Assembly (NCBI GenBank): GCA_008921705.1 | Contig: VFFE01008521.1 | Span: 124,001-188,000, forward strand | Source: Burhinus oedicnemus | Taxonomy: Eukaryota; Chordata; Aves; Charadriiformes; Burhinidae | Direction: 5' to 3' | Length of the DNA stretch: 64,000 nt | Shown here: in pieces, positions 24,301 through 34,570 of the stretch | Position numbering within the stretch: the first letter of the stretch is position 1 | Layout: every line of letters begins with the position of its first letter | Position numbers and translations under genes: made by a program | The notes under the pieces: generated by a model | What the model was told of the DNA's origin: nothing | The model's input: only the letters and a program-made list of their open reading frames with translations | Database searches by the model: none

Positions 24301-27300
24301 GTATTTAATATTTATTTCTTGAAAACCCACGCTTGATAAAGTAAGATGGTGTGTGGGTGCGCATGCCTAAGTAGAGTGTGTCTTAAAAATCAGAAATGTT
24401 TTCCTCTTAAAGCTGGCTGTTAGCCCTGTTTATGTGGGAGGCCTTGGCAAGTTACGGCAATTCAAACTGAAGCATGGTGTTGGTGCACTTCTGAAAGGAA
24501 GAGAACAAAATTTGAGATGATAGTAAGGAGAGTATATAGGGTTACAGCATAAAATCGAGTGCAAGTCCCTTTCGGTAAGGGCACCATGAACAGTTAGTTG
24601 AATAGGTTCTACAGTGCTCTAGTGTCAGGGTAGCGCTTTTACACTGTGCTTGGTCCCTCAGCTGTTGAGTGGATGAGAAAAGTGGAGGGTTTTCTTCCTG
24701 TAGTTCTCACTTAGATTTCCTCTCTAATCCGCTGAAGAAGCATCAGTAACACCCCCCTTTGCAAGGAACTAGGTCTGACTGGCACAAATAGTACCGCTTG
24801 CGTTAGAGGCAGGGTTGAGCAACATATAAAGCTTTTGAAAAAAACAGTTGATAGCTTATTAGTTGTGAAGGAGAAAGCAATTAAAACTAAGTGAAATTAT
24901 GCCACAGAGTAAGTACTAATGTGCAGTTTCTTCCTACCATCATCTTGCTACAGATCACTGTTTTTCTATTAGCATTGCCTGGTGTGGTGCTCATGCTTCT
25001 AGTCATATCACTGCAGAGCTCTTGCACTTCCCCCTTATACAGAAGATATGGCTTGAGTTTATTTCTGTGTTTATTGCTATTGTTTTCAAGGATATGAAAA
25101 AAATATTTATGGGTAGGTTCTTTATCACACTGTAATTTTAAGCTGCTTCCAAGTTTGAGTATAATGTAATAAAGTCTTTCATATATGTCTGTATATGATG
25201 GGATAATTGTAATAACTTGTTTTTGTAGTGGATGATGCTGGTAAGATAGAACACGAAGGTTCTGCTGAAATTACCATGGAAGCAGAGTCAGAAAGTGGCT
25301 CTTGTAAAGTGGATGGCATTTGTCCAGAAGTCATCAAGGTCTATATATTCAAAGCAGATCCTGGCGAAGATGATTTAGGTAATATATGCTCATTTTAGAA
25401 TACTCCAACCTGACATTTAAAATTTTGCATAAGTAGAGACTATGGTTTCTCAACTTGTGTAAAGAGCTGTGGGTCTAAAAGTTAGAGAGTTACAAACCTT
25501 CAGTTTTCTGTGGTTCAGCATAGAATTTGAACAAAGTGTATTTAAAATTTCTTGCTCTGGTCTTCCTAATTAGGGGGCACAGTAGACATTGTGGAGAGCG
25601 AGCCAGAGAATGACCACGCAGTTGGATTACTTGATCAAAATAGCAGTATTCGTATTCCAAGGGAGAAAATGGTTTACATGACTGTAAATGATTCTCAGCA
25701 TGAAGATGAAGACTTAAGTAAGTAGGTGGCTTTCATTTGGGAACAGGGATTTTCACTTTCAACAGTGCAGTGTTCCTATTAATTTTTTTTGACTTCTTTT
25801 TCTCTTAGATGTTGCAGAAATAGCTGATGAGGTTTATATGGAAGTGATTGTAGGAGAGGAGGATGCAGCAGTGGCCCATGAACAGCAAATTGATGACACT
25901 GAAATTAAAACTTTCATGCCCATAGCTTGGGCAGCAGCTTATGGTAGGTAATACTCAAAGAATTTTTCCTGGTGACACTGTCTATAGCAAAATATTGGGG
26001 ATTGTTTTTTGGAGGGTAGTGGAGTATTTGTGCTTTTGTGTTTGTTTTTAAAGTTCCAGTTGAAGAATGGTTTCTTGGCATAATGAGCCTTAAAATTAAA
26101 AAGAGAAGAAGACAGAAGCTGTAAGGCAGACAACTTCTTATTCCCATTTTAACAGGCATTTTCCTTCATATTTTCATGATGTAGAAGGGGAAGTACATGA
26201 GCTTTCAGCTGAAAAATTGCACCTCAAGTACATTTGTCCTTCACAGTTTTAGGACACAGTAAGAGCTGGCTTGGGAATAGAACTGAATATTTTTATTTGG
26301 TGGTAAAAAAAAAAGGCAGATGGGAATATGTAAGATTCAGTGTAACAGTGAAAAGCAACACTGACCTCTAGCTTGATTCAAATGCTTTCTAGAAGGAACA
26401 TATGAATACATGATTTCACTAATTGAAATAATTATTTGATTAACAAAAAAGAAGCTGGAGGGAGACATCTTAAAATTATAGCAGAACGTTGAGAATATTT
26501 CCAGCATGCAGAATCATTTTTCTTGATCATTAGTATCTGAGCACCAACTGGTGCACAAACTAATTTCCAAAACTTAAGTAAGCTGGTAGACCAAAATCTC
26601 GTCTTAGAAATGTTTCTGTATTGCCACGATCTGCTAAATGTGAGTAAACAAAGCAGAAGAAATAGTAGAGTAGAGGACAAAGCTTTGGTTAAAACGTCTA
26701 CATGATGTGGACTGTGGTGTGATAGTGCCAGCAAAAAAAAGACAGGGAAGTGCTGAGAATGCAATGGGGGCTGGAATCATGGATGTGAGTCAAGCGGGGG
26801 CAAGATTTCAGGGAGCAGCGTGTGTTAAAAATTGTTTAGGAGGTGGATGGTGCACCCAGATCCTTCACTTTGGCCATCTACTGGTGGGCACAGTTTCAGT
26901 GGAGAGGAAAGGACAGAAGCCAGGTTGAGTGGGAATTAAAAATTAAATTAAGTGAACTCAAAACAACAATTGCAGACTGAACATTCAGTGATTTTGGAGA
27001 AGGAGGAGAAAATTGAGTAGAGTGTATTAAGAACAGAGAAATGGAATTGGAGGGAGAATTCAAGAATGTGGGAAACTGGACTCATTGCATTGTCAGCAGT
27101 AAGCAATCTAACGTGAGGTGAGAGGTGGTGGGAAGGGGAGAAATAATGAAGCATGAAGGCATGAAAATGGCAGAGGTTTGTCATCTGCACTTCTCAGAAC
27201 TCTTCTCTACTTAAAGAGGGTTTAAGAGCTGATAAAATGGCATCTTAAAATGTTACATTTGTTTTGTTGCTGTGTTGTGGCAAAGCCCAGTCCCACTGTG

Positions 27301-30300
27301 CCTTACATTCCAGAAAGTATTTGCAATTTTATTCTAGTATTAGAAAATGTTTGGGTCCTGTTTTGTATTGTACTCTAGAAGGACTCTTCATGCAGCTGTT
27401 GCAAACTTCCTAAGCATAAGATGTGAAATGGGTTTTTGTTTTCAATGTTTGTCGCTTGTCACACTTGCTGTTCAACACTTGAGCTAGCGCATAAATCAGA
27501 ACCTTCAGGCTTTGCACATGCCTGTTCCTGGCTCTGAATCTTCTTATATTAATCATTAATATTCCTTCTCAGCACTCTACAAAGGGAACGGTTATTGAGC
27601 ATCTTGCACTTTCTTCCACTTCAGTCTTCCTATCTTATTTGTGTGCTTTGCTTTCACTAGGAACTGTTGCCTTCTATTGATTCAAGTAAATACTTAACCA
27701 CAAGATTTGTTATTAAAATTTACTTATGCCCTTAAATCACCAATGTTAAACTGCCAATAAATACCTTCCTGAATATATAGATATATTTACTTGTAATTTT
27801 CATGTTTGTTTTACATCCAGTGATACCATTTGTGTATTAAACATGAAGCTCTGTGAGGCAAAGATTGTTTCTTTCTTTCTCTTACACAATACTGAGTATG
27901 CTCTTTGTTCCCAGTAGAAATAATTTGTAAGTGTTAAAGCATCAGGTGTGCCAACAGTAAGTAGCGTACTTCCGGCAAGTTTATGGGCTGTTCAGAATGA
28001 TTCTTTGATCGCAGTTGCAGTTCTGAAACTTGGTGTGTGAGAAGCTTCAGTCAGGTGAATTCAGATGTCCAGAAGTGAACGGAAGCTCACACATGAATGT
28101 ATTTCAGGACTGAGAAGAAAATGGGGCACAGTAAATATTGTGACATGCTACTGTTTACTGATGTTAAAAAATTTTGAGCATAATTAGCAACCAAAGAAAT
28201 GCAAAAAATACTGCGTTTAAAGGAGAACTCTTTGTGAAATGGAAAACCATTAATTCCTGTAAATGGCATACTCCTGTAAAATTACCTTAACAAAGCCAGT
28301 GCTTCCAGGTTCATAATACTAAGCGTAATTTGTAAGTTAAATACAGAGAAGTTTTGCAGATCATCCTGTACATTATTATGGTTTGATTAAATGTCCAGAG
28401 AATAGTTTATCATTTCTTTTATTATCACTGTAGAATTTGTTGCTCGAATAATCTGTAGAGTGATGATGGTAGGTAACTTTTTACCTTATCTTGTTAGGTA
28501 ATAATAATGATGGCATTGAAAGTCGGAATGGCACTGCAAGTGCTCTTTTGCACATAGATGAATCAGCTGGACTTGGGAGACTGGCTAAGCAAAAACCAAA
28601 GAAAAAAAGGAGACCCGAGTCTAGGCAGTATCAAACAGGTGGGTGTCTAGTACCTGGCTGTACTCTTACTCCCCTGGGCACTTACCCATGAACAGATGTA
28701 CTTTACTGGTAGGGTGTGCAATGTCTTGTAAAAAACAGTGATTATTTGGGGAATTATTTTGTTGACAACACTTCTACATCATAAATGAGTGCATATTTCA
28801 TTTTAAAGTTCTTAAATGCATAGCTGCTTTGGATTGTGGGGGATGTTTTAAAGGAGACCATCTCTGACATCGAAAAAATCAGTATCATAGCAAAAGGTTT
28901 AAAACCTATATACTTAACTTGCCACGCCAGTTTTAATGTTTAATGTAGCTTTTTTAAAGGTGATGTTAGATAAAGTGTTCTGTAATAGTATTTTTTAAAA
29001 ACACTTTTTGTCTTTATTGAAAATGTATAGAACAATACCTTTCATTATGTCAATTCAATAAGTAACTGGAAGATCTGAACATTATATGTTACAGTAGGTA
29101 GTGTAACTTCTATACTCTTTTCTGTTTTAACTGTGAAATAAATTGCCTTGATGTTCACAGCAATGTTCTTACTTGCATCTGTAAGAACAGATGTGCTGTT
29201 TTGGCATTACTTGGTTTCTGCTGTTACTGTGTTACGGTCTAAATTATTTATTTGGTCTCATAAAGTTGAAAAAGCGTATGACTGTTTTCTTTAGTAGCCT
29301 TGCCTTAAATGATACTACAAGGTTTTTTCCAAATTGTGACTTAACTGTAGGAGTTGGGTTTTGTCTAGCGCTGAATTAGTAAACCAGGCAAATTTTAATC
29401 TTAAAGTTTGCTTTTTCTATTTCCAGCTCCCTAGTCAGTCCTCCTTCTAAAACATTTTTGGAAAAGAGAGCTTTTTAGCATGCCTCGATAAATTCAGGGT
29501 AAACAAATCAGGCTGATGGATGAGTGCAATAAGTTCCAAAGCTTTGAGGTGTCCGTATGTATAATGTGTTCTCATTGATTCCTGCTTGCTACCTCTTCAG
29601 ATTGTAACTGTGACAGATGGCACAAGAAGGAGGTGTTAGTTTGGGGACATGTGAATTGTAGTCAGCGGTAGGTGATTAAGCTGCCAGATTAAACTTTATC
29701 TACAGATTCATGGAAAGTCAAAGAAGATCGTGTGCTATGGTTACTATGTAATACTCAGTTTAACAAGTTGGCTGCTGTTCTTTGCACCAGCATCGGTTTC
29801 TGTGTGCATTTGACATGTGAACTCGGTCAGAATTCTTCAAAGTAGAATTACTTGAAGTGAAGAACAGCTGGGTGATGCTTTGGTTGTTTCCGTTGAAAAA
29901 CGGTATTTCCTTTCTCCTGATAATGAATGAAAGTAGTAATTCCCTCAATTTCTTCTACCTCACCCAGTAACAAGCTTGTTTATATATAGTATAGTGTATG
30001 CGTCTGATCTTATTTAACAATTCAGCTTATTGTTCAGGTTCAAATATGACGTTTATTGAAGTGTAGTATTGCAGTATAATATTGATGAAGGGTTTTTTGT
30101 TGTTTTTCAGCAATAATCATTGGCCCTGATGGTCATCCGTTGACAGTCTACCCCTGCATGATTTGTGGAAAGAAATTTAAATCTAGAGGTTTCTTGAAAA
30201 GGCACATGAAAAACCACCCAGAGCACCTTCTTACTAAGAAGAAATACAGATGCACAGACTGTGATTACACTACGAATAAAAAAATAAGTTTACATAACCA

Positions 30301-31297
30301 CTTGGAGAGTCATAAGCTGACCAACAAAACAGAAAAGCTTATTGAGTGTGATGAGTGTGGGAAAAGCTTCTCTCATGCAGGAACTTTATTTACTCACAAG
30401 ATGGTGCACAGGGACAAAGGAGTTAATAAAATGCACAAGTGCAAATTCTGCGACTATGAGACAGCAGAACAAGGATTGCTGAGTCATCACCTTTTAGCTG
30501 TCCACAGCAAGAACTTTCCCCATATTTGCGTGGAGTGTGGCAAAGGATTTCGCCATCCGTCAGAGCTCAAGAAGCATATGCGAATCCACACTGGTGAAAA
30601 ACCGTACCAGTGCCAATATTGCGAATACCGATCTGCCGACTCTTCTAACTTGAAAACTCATGTAAAGACTAAACACAGTAAGGAAACGCCATTCAAGTGC
30701 GATATTTGTTTCCAGACTTTTTCAGATACCAAAGAGCTACAGCAGCATACGCTTATGCATCAAGAAAGTAAAACACATCAGTGTTTGCATTGTGACCATA
30801 AGAGCTCAAACTCGAGTGATCTGAAACGACACATAATTTCAGTCCACACGAAAGACTATCCTCATAAGTGTGATATGTGTGATAAAGGCTTTCATAGGCC
30901 TTCGGAACTGAAAAAACACGTGGCGGCTCACAAGGGTAAAAAGTTGCACCAATGCAGACATTGTGACTTTAAGATTGCAGATCCGTTCATTCTGAGTCGC
31001 CACATACTCTCAGTTCACACAAAGGATCTTCCATTCAGGTGCAAGAGATGTCGAAAGGGCTTTAGGCAACAAAACGAGCTGAAAAAACACATGAAAACAC
31101 ACAGTGGCAGGAAAGTTTATCAATGTGAGTACTGTGAGTATAGCACTACAGATGCCTCAGGCTTCAAACGGCATGTTATTTCCATTCATACAAAAGACTA
31201 CCCTCACCGTTGTGAGTATTGCAAGAAAGGTTTCCGAAGGCCTTCAGAGAAGAACCAGCACATTATGCGGCATCATAAAGATGTTGGGCTGCCTTAA
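15329..31297 (+). CDS. ZFX: ZFX zinc-finger transcription factor, complete coding region in seven exons
   Basis: Coding exons: 15329-15389, 15814-16380, 25229-25378, 25574-25717, 25809-25943, 28498-28638 and 30111-31297. They sum to 2385 bases, or 794 residues plus TAA, close to mammalian ZFX at about 805. All junctions are GT/AG and all introns are phase 1. The start is MDEDGLELQ in a strong context, GCCATGG. Residues 1-352 form an acidic region rich in D, E and V, the transcription-activation domain. Residues 383-391 (KQKPKKKRR) are a basic nuclear localisation signal. Residues from about 413 to 790 hold 13 C2H2 zinc fingers. The known role is a nuclear activator that binds near promoters of many genes and supports stem-cell self-renewal. 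In birds the gene is autosomal. Compared with the mammalian protein the polyalanine run in exon 5 is nearly absent (DAAVAHEQQ). No frameshift or stop is seen. Confidence 0.97.
15390..15813 (+). other. ZFX: ZFX coding intron 1 (phase 1)
   Basis: This is a short AT-rich intron running from GTCTGT to TTTTTCAG. Nothing else was recognised in it. Confidence 0.9.
15814..16380 (+). CDS. ZFX: ZFX acidic-domain exon
   Basis: The exon has 567 bases and encodes residues 21-210. It begins [11 protein letters not shown] and contains [19 protein letters not shown] and related acidic repeats matching the ZFX/ZFY activation domain. It ends DYLMIS plus one base before donor GTAAGTGCC. The open frame runs on past the donor to 16553, but that tail (KCLGKAI...) is intron read-through. 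Confidence 0.96.
17566..17844. mobile_element. possible small DNA-transposon (pogo/Tc1-mariner-like) remnant with terminal inverted repeats
   Basis: The left end reads TACAGTTAATTCTCTATTATC. The reverse complement of the right end reads ACACAGTCAGGCCTCAATTATC. They share CAGT...CTC.ATTATC. Internal GGATAA motifs repeat near both ends (ACGGATAACAG and GTGGATAACCC, GGATAATTGAGG), as in non-autonomous elements of the ATTATCC-type families. TA flanks the left end. There is no transposase frame. Family identity is from resemblance only. Confidence 0.42.
24112..24171. repeat. pair of perfect 9-bp inverted repeats
   Basis: ACATGGCTC (24112-24120) pairs with GAGCCATGT (24126-24134) across a 5-base loop. 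GTGACTTTA (24147-24155) pairs with TAAAGTCAC (24163-24171) across a 7-base loop. Both stems are perfect and lie within 60 bases in ZFX intron 2. Confidence 0.85.
25229..25378 (+). CDS. ZFX: ZFX coding exon 3
   Basis: The exon has 150 bases and encodes residues 210-260, starting [11 protein letters not shown] and including [15 protein letters not shown], a string shared with mammalian ZFX. The acceptor is TTTTTGTAG and the donor GTAATA. Confidence 0.95.
25379..25573 (+). other. ZFX: ZFX coding intron 3
   Basis: This is a short phase 1 intron, from GTAATA to CTAATTAG. Confidence 0.9.
25574..25717 (+). CDS. ZFX: ZFX coding exon 4
   Basis: The exon has 144 bases and encodes residues 260-308. 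It reads [14 protein letters not shown] and [16 protein letters not shown], with donor GTAAGTAG. It is part of the acidic activation region. Confidence 0.95.
25809..25943 (+). CDS. ZFX: ZFX coding exon 5
   Basis: The exon has 135 bases and encodes residues 308-353. It reads [19 protein letters not shown], then AAVAHEQQ, then [15 protein letters not shown]. Mammalian ZFX has a longer alanine run at this point. The preceding intron is only 91 bases (25718-25808). The donor is GTAGGTA. Confidence 0.95.
25944..28497 (+). other. ZFX: ZFX coding intron 5
   Basis: This 2.55 kb phase 1 intron contains no recognised gene. A stretch near 27845-27950 faintly resembles the 3' end of an old LINE. Antisense open frames of up to 110 codons at 26432-26764 are unassigned. 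Confidence 0.85.
27845..27950 (+). mobile_element. possible old LINE (L2/CR1-type) 3'-end fragment
   Basis: The order of AGCTCTGTGAGGCAAAGATTGT, a T/C-rich run and then an AATACTGAGTATGCTC-like segment resembles the AGCTC..GGGCAGGGA..GT and ..GTACAGTGCCT ends of ancient LINEs. The resemblance is weak and family assignment is not possible by eye. Confidence 0.28.
28498..28638 (+). CDS. ZFX: ZFX coding exon 6 with nuclear localisation signal
   Basis: The exon has 141 bases and encodes residues 353-400. It reads [19 protein letters not shown] and then the basic cluster [12 protein letters not shown] at residues 383-394, the nuclear localisation signal. The donor is GTGGGTG. The frame continues briefly into the intron by chance. 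Confidence 0.95.
28639..30110 (+). other. ZFX: ZFX coding intron 6
   Basis: This 1.47 kb AT-rich phase 1 intron ends GTTGTTTTTCAG. No feature was recognised inside. Confidence 0.88.
30111..31297 (+). CDS. ZFX: ZFX terminal coding exon with 13 C2H2 zinc fingers
   Basis: The exon encodes residues 400-794 from [19 protein letters not shown] to the stop TAA at 31295. Thirteen C-x2-C...H-x3-5-H fingers follow one another without a gap. They alternate between two linker types in the two-finger periodicity typical of the ZFX/ZFY family, with the HTGEKPYQC linker after finger 5. All fingers keep both cysteines and both histidines as far as can be read. The end, [14 protein letters not shown], is the family C-terminus. 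The exon is a single block, as in other vertebrates. Confidence 0.97.
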
Positions 31298-31521
31298 AGT
31301 CTCTTTCACAGACTTACGGCTGGAATTATAAAGGAATTTTGCCTTTGAGGCACTTAGCTTATTTTAAAGCCAATCACCTGCGATCACACACACACAAAAA
31401 AACAACAAAAAAAACATACTGTGCATTTGATTTGTTGCTGTATAAAAATAGGATTATTGCTTCTAGTTGACTTTTATACCTTTTGTTCAATAGCGTGTTC
31501 TGAATTCTATTCAGTTTGTTT

Positions 31522-31566
31522 AATAAATGAAGAAAAGATGGCAACAATAAAGTTGCATTTAATAAA
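31522..31566 (+). terminator. ZFX: cluster of three proximal AATAAA polyadenylation signals
   Basis: AATAAA occurs at 31522-31527, 31546-31551 and 31561-31566, about 225-270 bases after the stop codon. Such a cluster would give a short-3'UTR ZFX mRNA. Confidence 0.6.
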
Positions 31567-32215
31567 GTAAACCCTGTCTCTTACTGAATTTTTCAACCGT
31601 AATAGTTTATTTAAGTATATTTATCTTACTGACCTCGTTGATACTCACAGTGTCCATGTTAATGCAGTTTTGTCGTGAATTTTAAAAATATGAAATTTCT
31701 TTTGGTAAAATTGTCAGAGGTGTGTGTAAAATGGGGAATTGTGATGCTGAAGATAAAGTCATTAGGGCCCACCTGATTGTCTTATTTTGACTATACAAAC
31801 TTTGTGGCAGGTTAACTGTTTTCCATTTGAGGAGTTACACATCTGACTTTATTGTGGAAAACTATTCTGCATTTTAATTCAGGTTTCAGAGATAAAAAAA
31901 CTTTTAAAACTGGTTTGGGGCATTTGTTATCTTTCTTTGGCGAATTTAGAAGTATGCTCAACTATTATGTTTATTGTTCTGTGCTTCTTTGTCTTTGAAA
32001 GGTTTTGCCTGTTACAAAAGGAGTTGGGTTTTTTTTCAATTTACTGCTGTCTTAATGTTGGAAACATAAAATACTGTTGTTCCATTTGCAGAATTAATAG
32101 ATCGCAGCTGTCTGTACATGCCGGTAAACGTACCTCAACTTAATGCTTTTATGTGTATTAGTATTTCTTTGAAAGAACAGCTTGTGGTTCCAAGTCACGT
32201 TTTTATTGTTTTAGA

Positions 32216-32221
32216 ATAAAA
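32216..32221 (+). terminator. ZFX: intermediate AATAAA signal
   Basis: A single AATAAA lies in TTTTAGAATAAAATTTAAG. It is a possible alternative end, with no supporting downstream element noted. Confidence 0.3.
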
Positions 32222-33924
32222 TTTAAGACCGAGAGGTGCCTCGATTTTGGAAACCAGATATTACAGTGAGAGCTTCAGAGGGGGATGGAGTGGAGCAGGT
32301 GCATTCATAAGGAGTAGACATGTTTTAATGTAGATATCCTTAATAAGAAAAGTAACTTGTGATAGTAACAAAACTGTTTCTAAATTGAATGTTTTTCCTG
32401 AGCCATTAGCAGCTGTGTTAAGCTGCTGTTTATTAATTAGTACAGTATCCAGAATTAACCCAGTTCTTTTAATCTGTTCATAAACAGCTGGGAGAACATT
32501 ACAATTATTATATGCAATTTTGCCACCTGAAGACTATTATAAAATAGTGCCGTATCATTTGCTAATTGCAGCACAAATGTACCAAGCATGAAGTCACGTA
32601 CCATAACAACAACAACTGTGGAGCAAAAGACCCCAACCATTTAATTACATGCCAGATATTAGGACCCAGCCCCGCTCCCCTTGCTCAAAATTGCTGCCGA
32701 AGCCACTGGTTGACGATGGATTGCAGAACTGGGACCCGGCTGCCTGCCAGCTTAGGATAGATTTGTAACCAACAATTCACTAATGGAGAGGGTTCAGAAG
32801 CCTGGCCCGGTGCTGACTCTTGTTTCTAGGCAGGCAAACTTCCTGTTGAAATCGAACAGGAATTTTAGTGATGATTTCAGGTTTGGGGTGATAAAGGGAC
32901 AAAGGTTTCCTTTCAGCTGTGCATCTTCTAAGCCTTTTGTATTTTGTTTTGTTACCAAGCCCTGCTCCTACTGCTCAGCCCTTCTGTTTCACTGTAAGCC
33001 GAAATACTTGTGTTTAGTTTGCAGTTCGGGAGAGTCGAATGCCGTGTCACTACCTTTATTGTATAATGTTGGGTTTTTTTCGATGCCTGCTTGACAGTGC
33101 CCCCAGACTTGTCCAACGTGCTCTTGTACAGTACTGCTCCTCATGGGCCGTGAACCTTTAGTGTGCGATGCCTAGATGTGCTGCACTGTGCCTTCCTTGA
33201 AATCCCCGGTGGAGTGAGTGGGCTTCCTACGTGGCCGTAGCTGTCTCTCTGTTGCCTACTGATTGCCAAATCAGATGCAGTAAAACCCAGTGGAGATTTT
33301 CCGTTTGCGTCTTGCAGAGTACCCTCCTGCGACTTTATCTCCCCCCCCCCCTTACGTTCAAGCATTTGCTAACTGGAAACCTGAAAAGTGTACAGAATCT
33401 GCATAAATTCCCCTAGCATTGCCGAGGATTTTAGCCATTTTGAACTTTATTTTTTTAAATAAGCTGAAAGACAAAGAACACAATTTTACACATTTTCTTT
33501 CTCTTACGTAGCCTGGAATCATACACACTTTTTTTTTTTAAAGCACAATGTTGAAACTTTTTTTTTTTTAATAAGGGTTTGGTCAAGTGGATTTTGTAAA
33601 ATGTATTTGTCTGTATAAAGAGAAAATGAAATTATAGTTATTGTTAATGTACTGACATTAGTTACAGGTTAGTTTTAATTCTTAAATAATTTGCTTAGCA
33701 AATGCTATAAAATGGATGTTTCAGTTTAATGTTTAAAAAAGGTACAGATTTTTACAAGGACATAATATAAATTATTGTTCTGTAGAAAATACCCTGTTAA
33801 ATATTGTATACGTCCTTCCCTCTGTACACTTTGTAAAAAAGACAAAAGAAAAAAACAAAATACATAGAATCATATAGGGATGTGTGACATTATTGTAATT
33901 GTGTACTTGATAATAACGTGAAAA

Positions 33925-33930
33925 AATAAA
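33925..33930 (+). terminator. ZFX: distal ZFX polyadenylation signal
   Basis: AATAAA lies in an A-rich context and is followed within 20-30 bases by a T/G-containing stretch (TTTTCCTGTTAATG). Sequence character changes soon after, so cleavage near 33945-33955 is likely. Confidence 0.6.
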
Positions 33931-34269
33931 ATTCAAAATATTTTCCTGTTAATGAACGTTTAGTCTATTTGCTGCCAGTACTGAGATCAAGCGTTGTTCC
34001 GAGGGACACGGTCATCTCAAACTCTAATCCATTTCAGCTTATTTTTCTGCTCCCCGTTTTTCAGCTCATTGGTGTCTTTCTGGAGCGCGGGCGATTCAAT
34101 CCCTCGTTTGGTCAAAACGTACCTTTACGAGAAAGTCAGCAAAAGTGAAAGGCAGGGATGGCAGATCTTCGAAGTCCATTTTAATGCCTGTTTTTATATT
34201 AAAGGATTTGTGTCTCTTAAACTTCTTATAATGCTGTGACGCTTTTCAGCAAGGTGGTTACCTACTAAT

Positions 34270-34570
34270 TGCTGCTACGCTGTCCCCAAAAAGCCCCCTG
34301 CCCCCAAAGCTCGAGTGGAACGAGGCCGACCGCCCTCGTTGAAACTCAATTAATAAAACGGGTTTCCTGGTGCCTCTTCCCTTTGGCGCGTTGCCCCCAG
34401 GGTCGGCGGGGGCCCAGCTCCCTTCCCCTCCTGCCGGGATGGGTGAGGGGGTGTCACTCAGGCGAGGGGGATGCCCGGGCTGGGGCTCTGTCCCCTCCTC
34501 ACCCCCCTGCCCCAGCTCCTCCACCCGCTGCTCCCCGGCAGGCCCGGCCCGGCAGTGGGGATGGAGAAGG
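34270..34570. promoter_or_regulatory. weak CpG island just beyond the ZFX 3' end
   Basis: Roughly 18 CpG occur in about 300 GC-rich bases. Open frames on both strands through here (up to 170 codons) are explained by base composition. No exon with homology was found. Confidence 0.5.

Larger units (their letters stand above)
16381..25228 (+). other. ZFX: ZFX coding intron 2 (8.8 kb)
   Basis: This is a long T-rich intron. It holds a possible inverted-repeat element at 17566-17844, two adjacent hairpins at 24112-24171 and several homopolymer runs, including G10 near 22308. A 162-codon open frame at 23076-23564 has no family features and is treated as chance. Confidence 0.9.
31298..33950 (+). other. 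ZFX: ZFX 3' untranslated region
   Basis: About 2.65 kb of AT-rich sequence lies between the stop and the distal polyadenylation signal. It holds several ATTTA motifs (for example near 31605-31625), a Pumilio-type TGTAGATA at 32329-32336 and a C11 run at 33341-33351. The long tail agrees with the long 3'UTR known for ZFX. The open frames here (up to 103 codons) look like chance. Confidence 0.75.
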
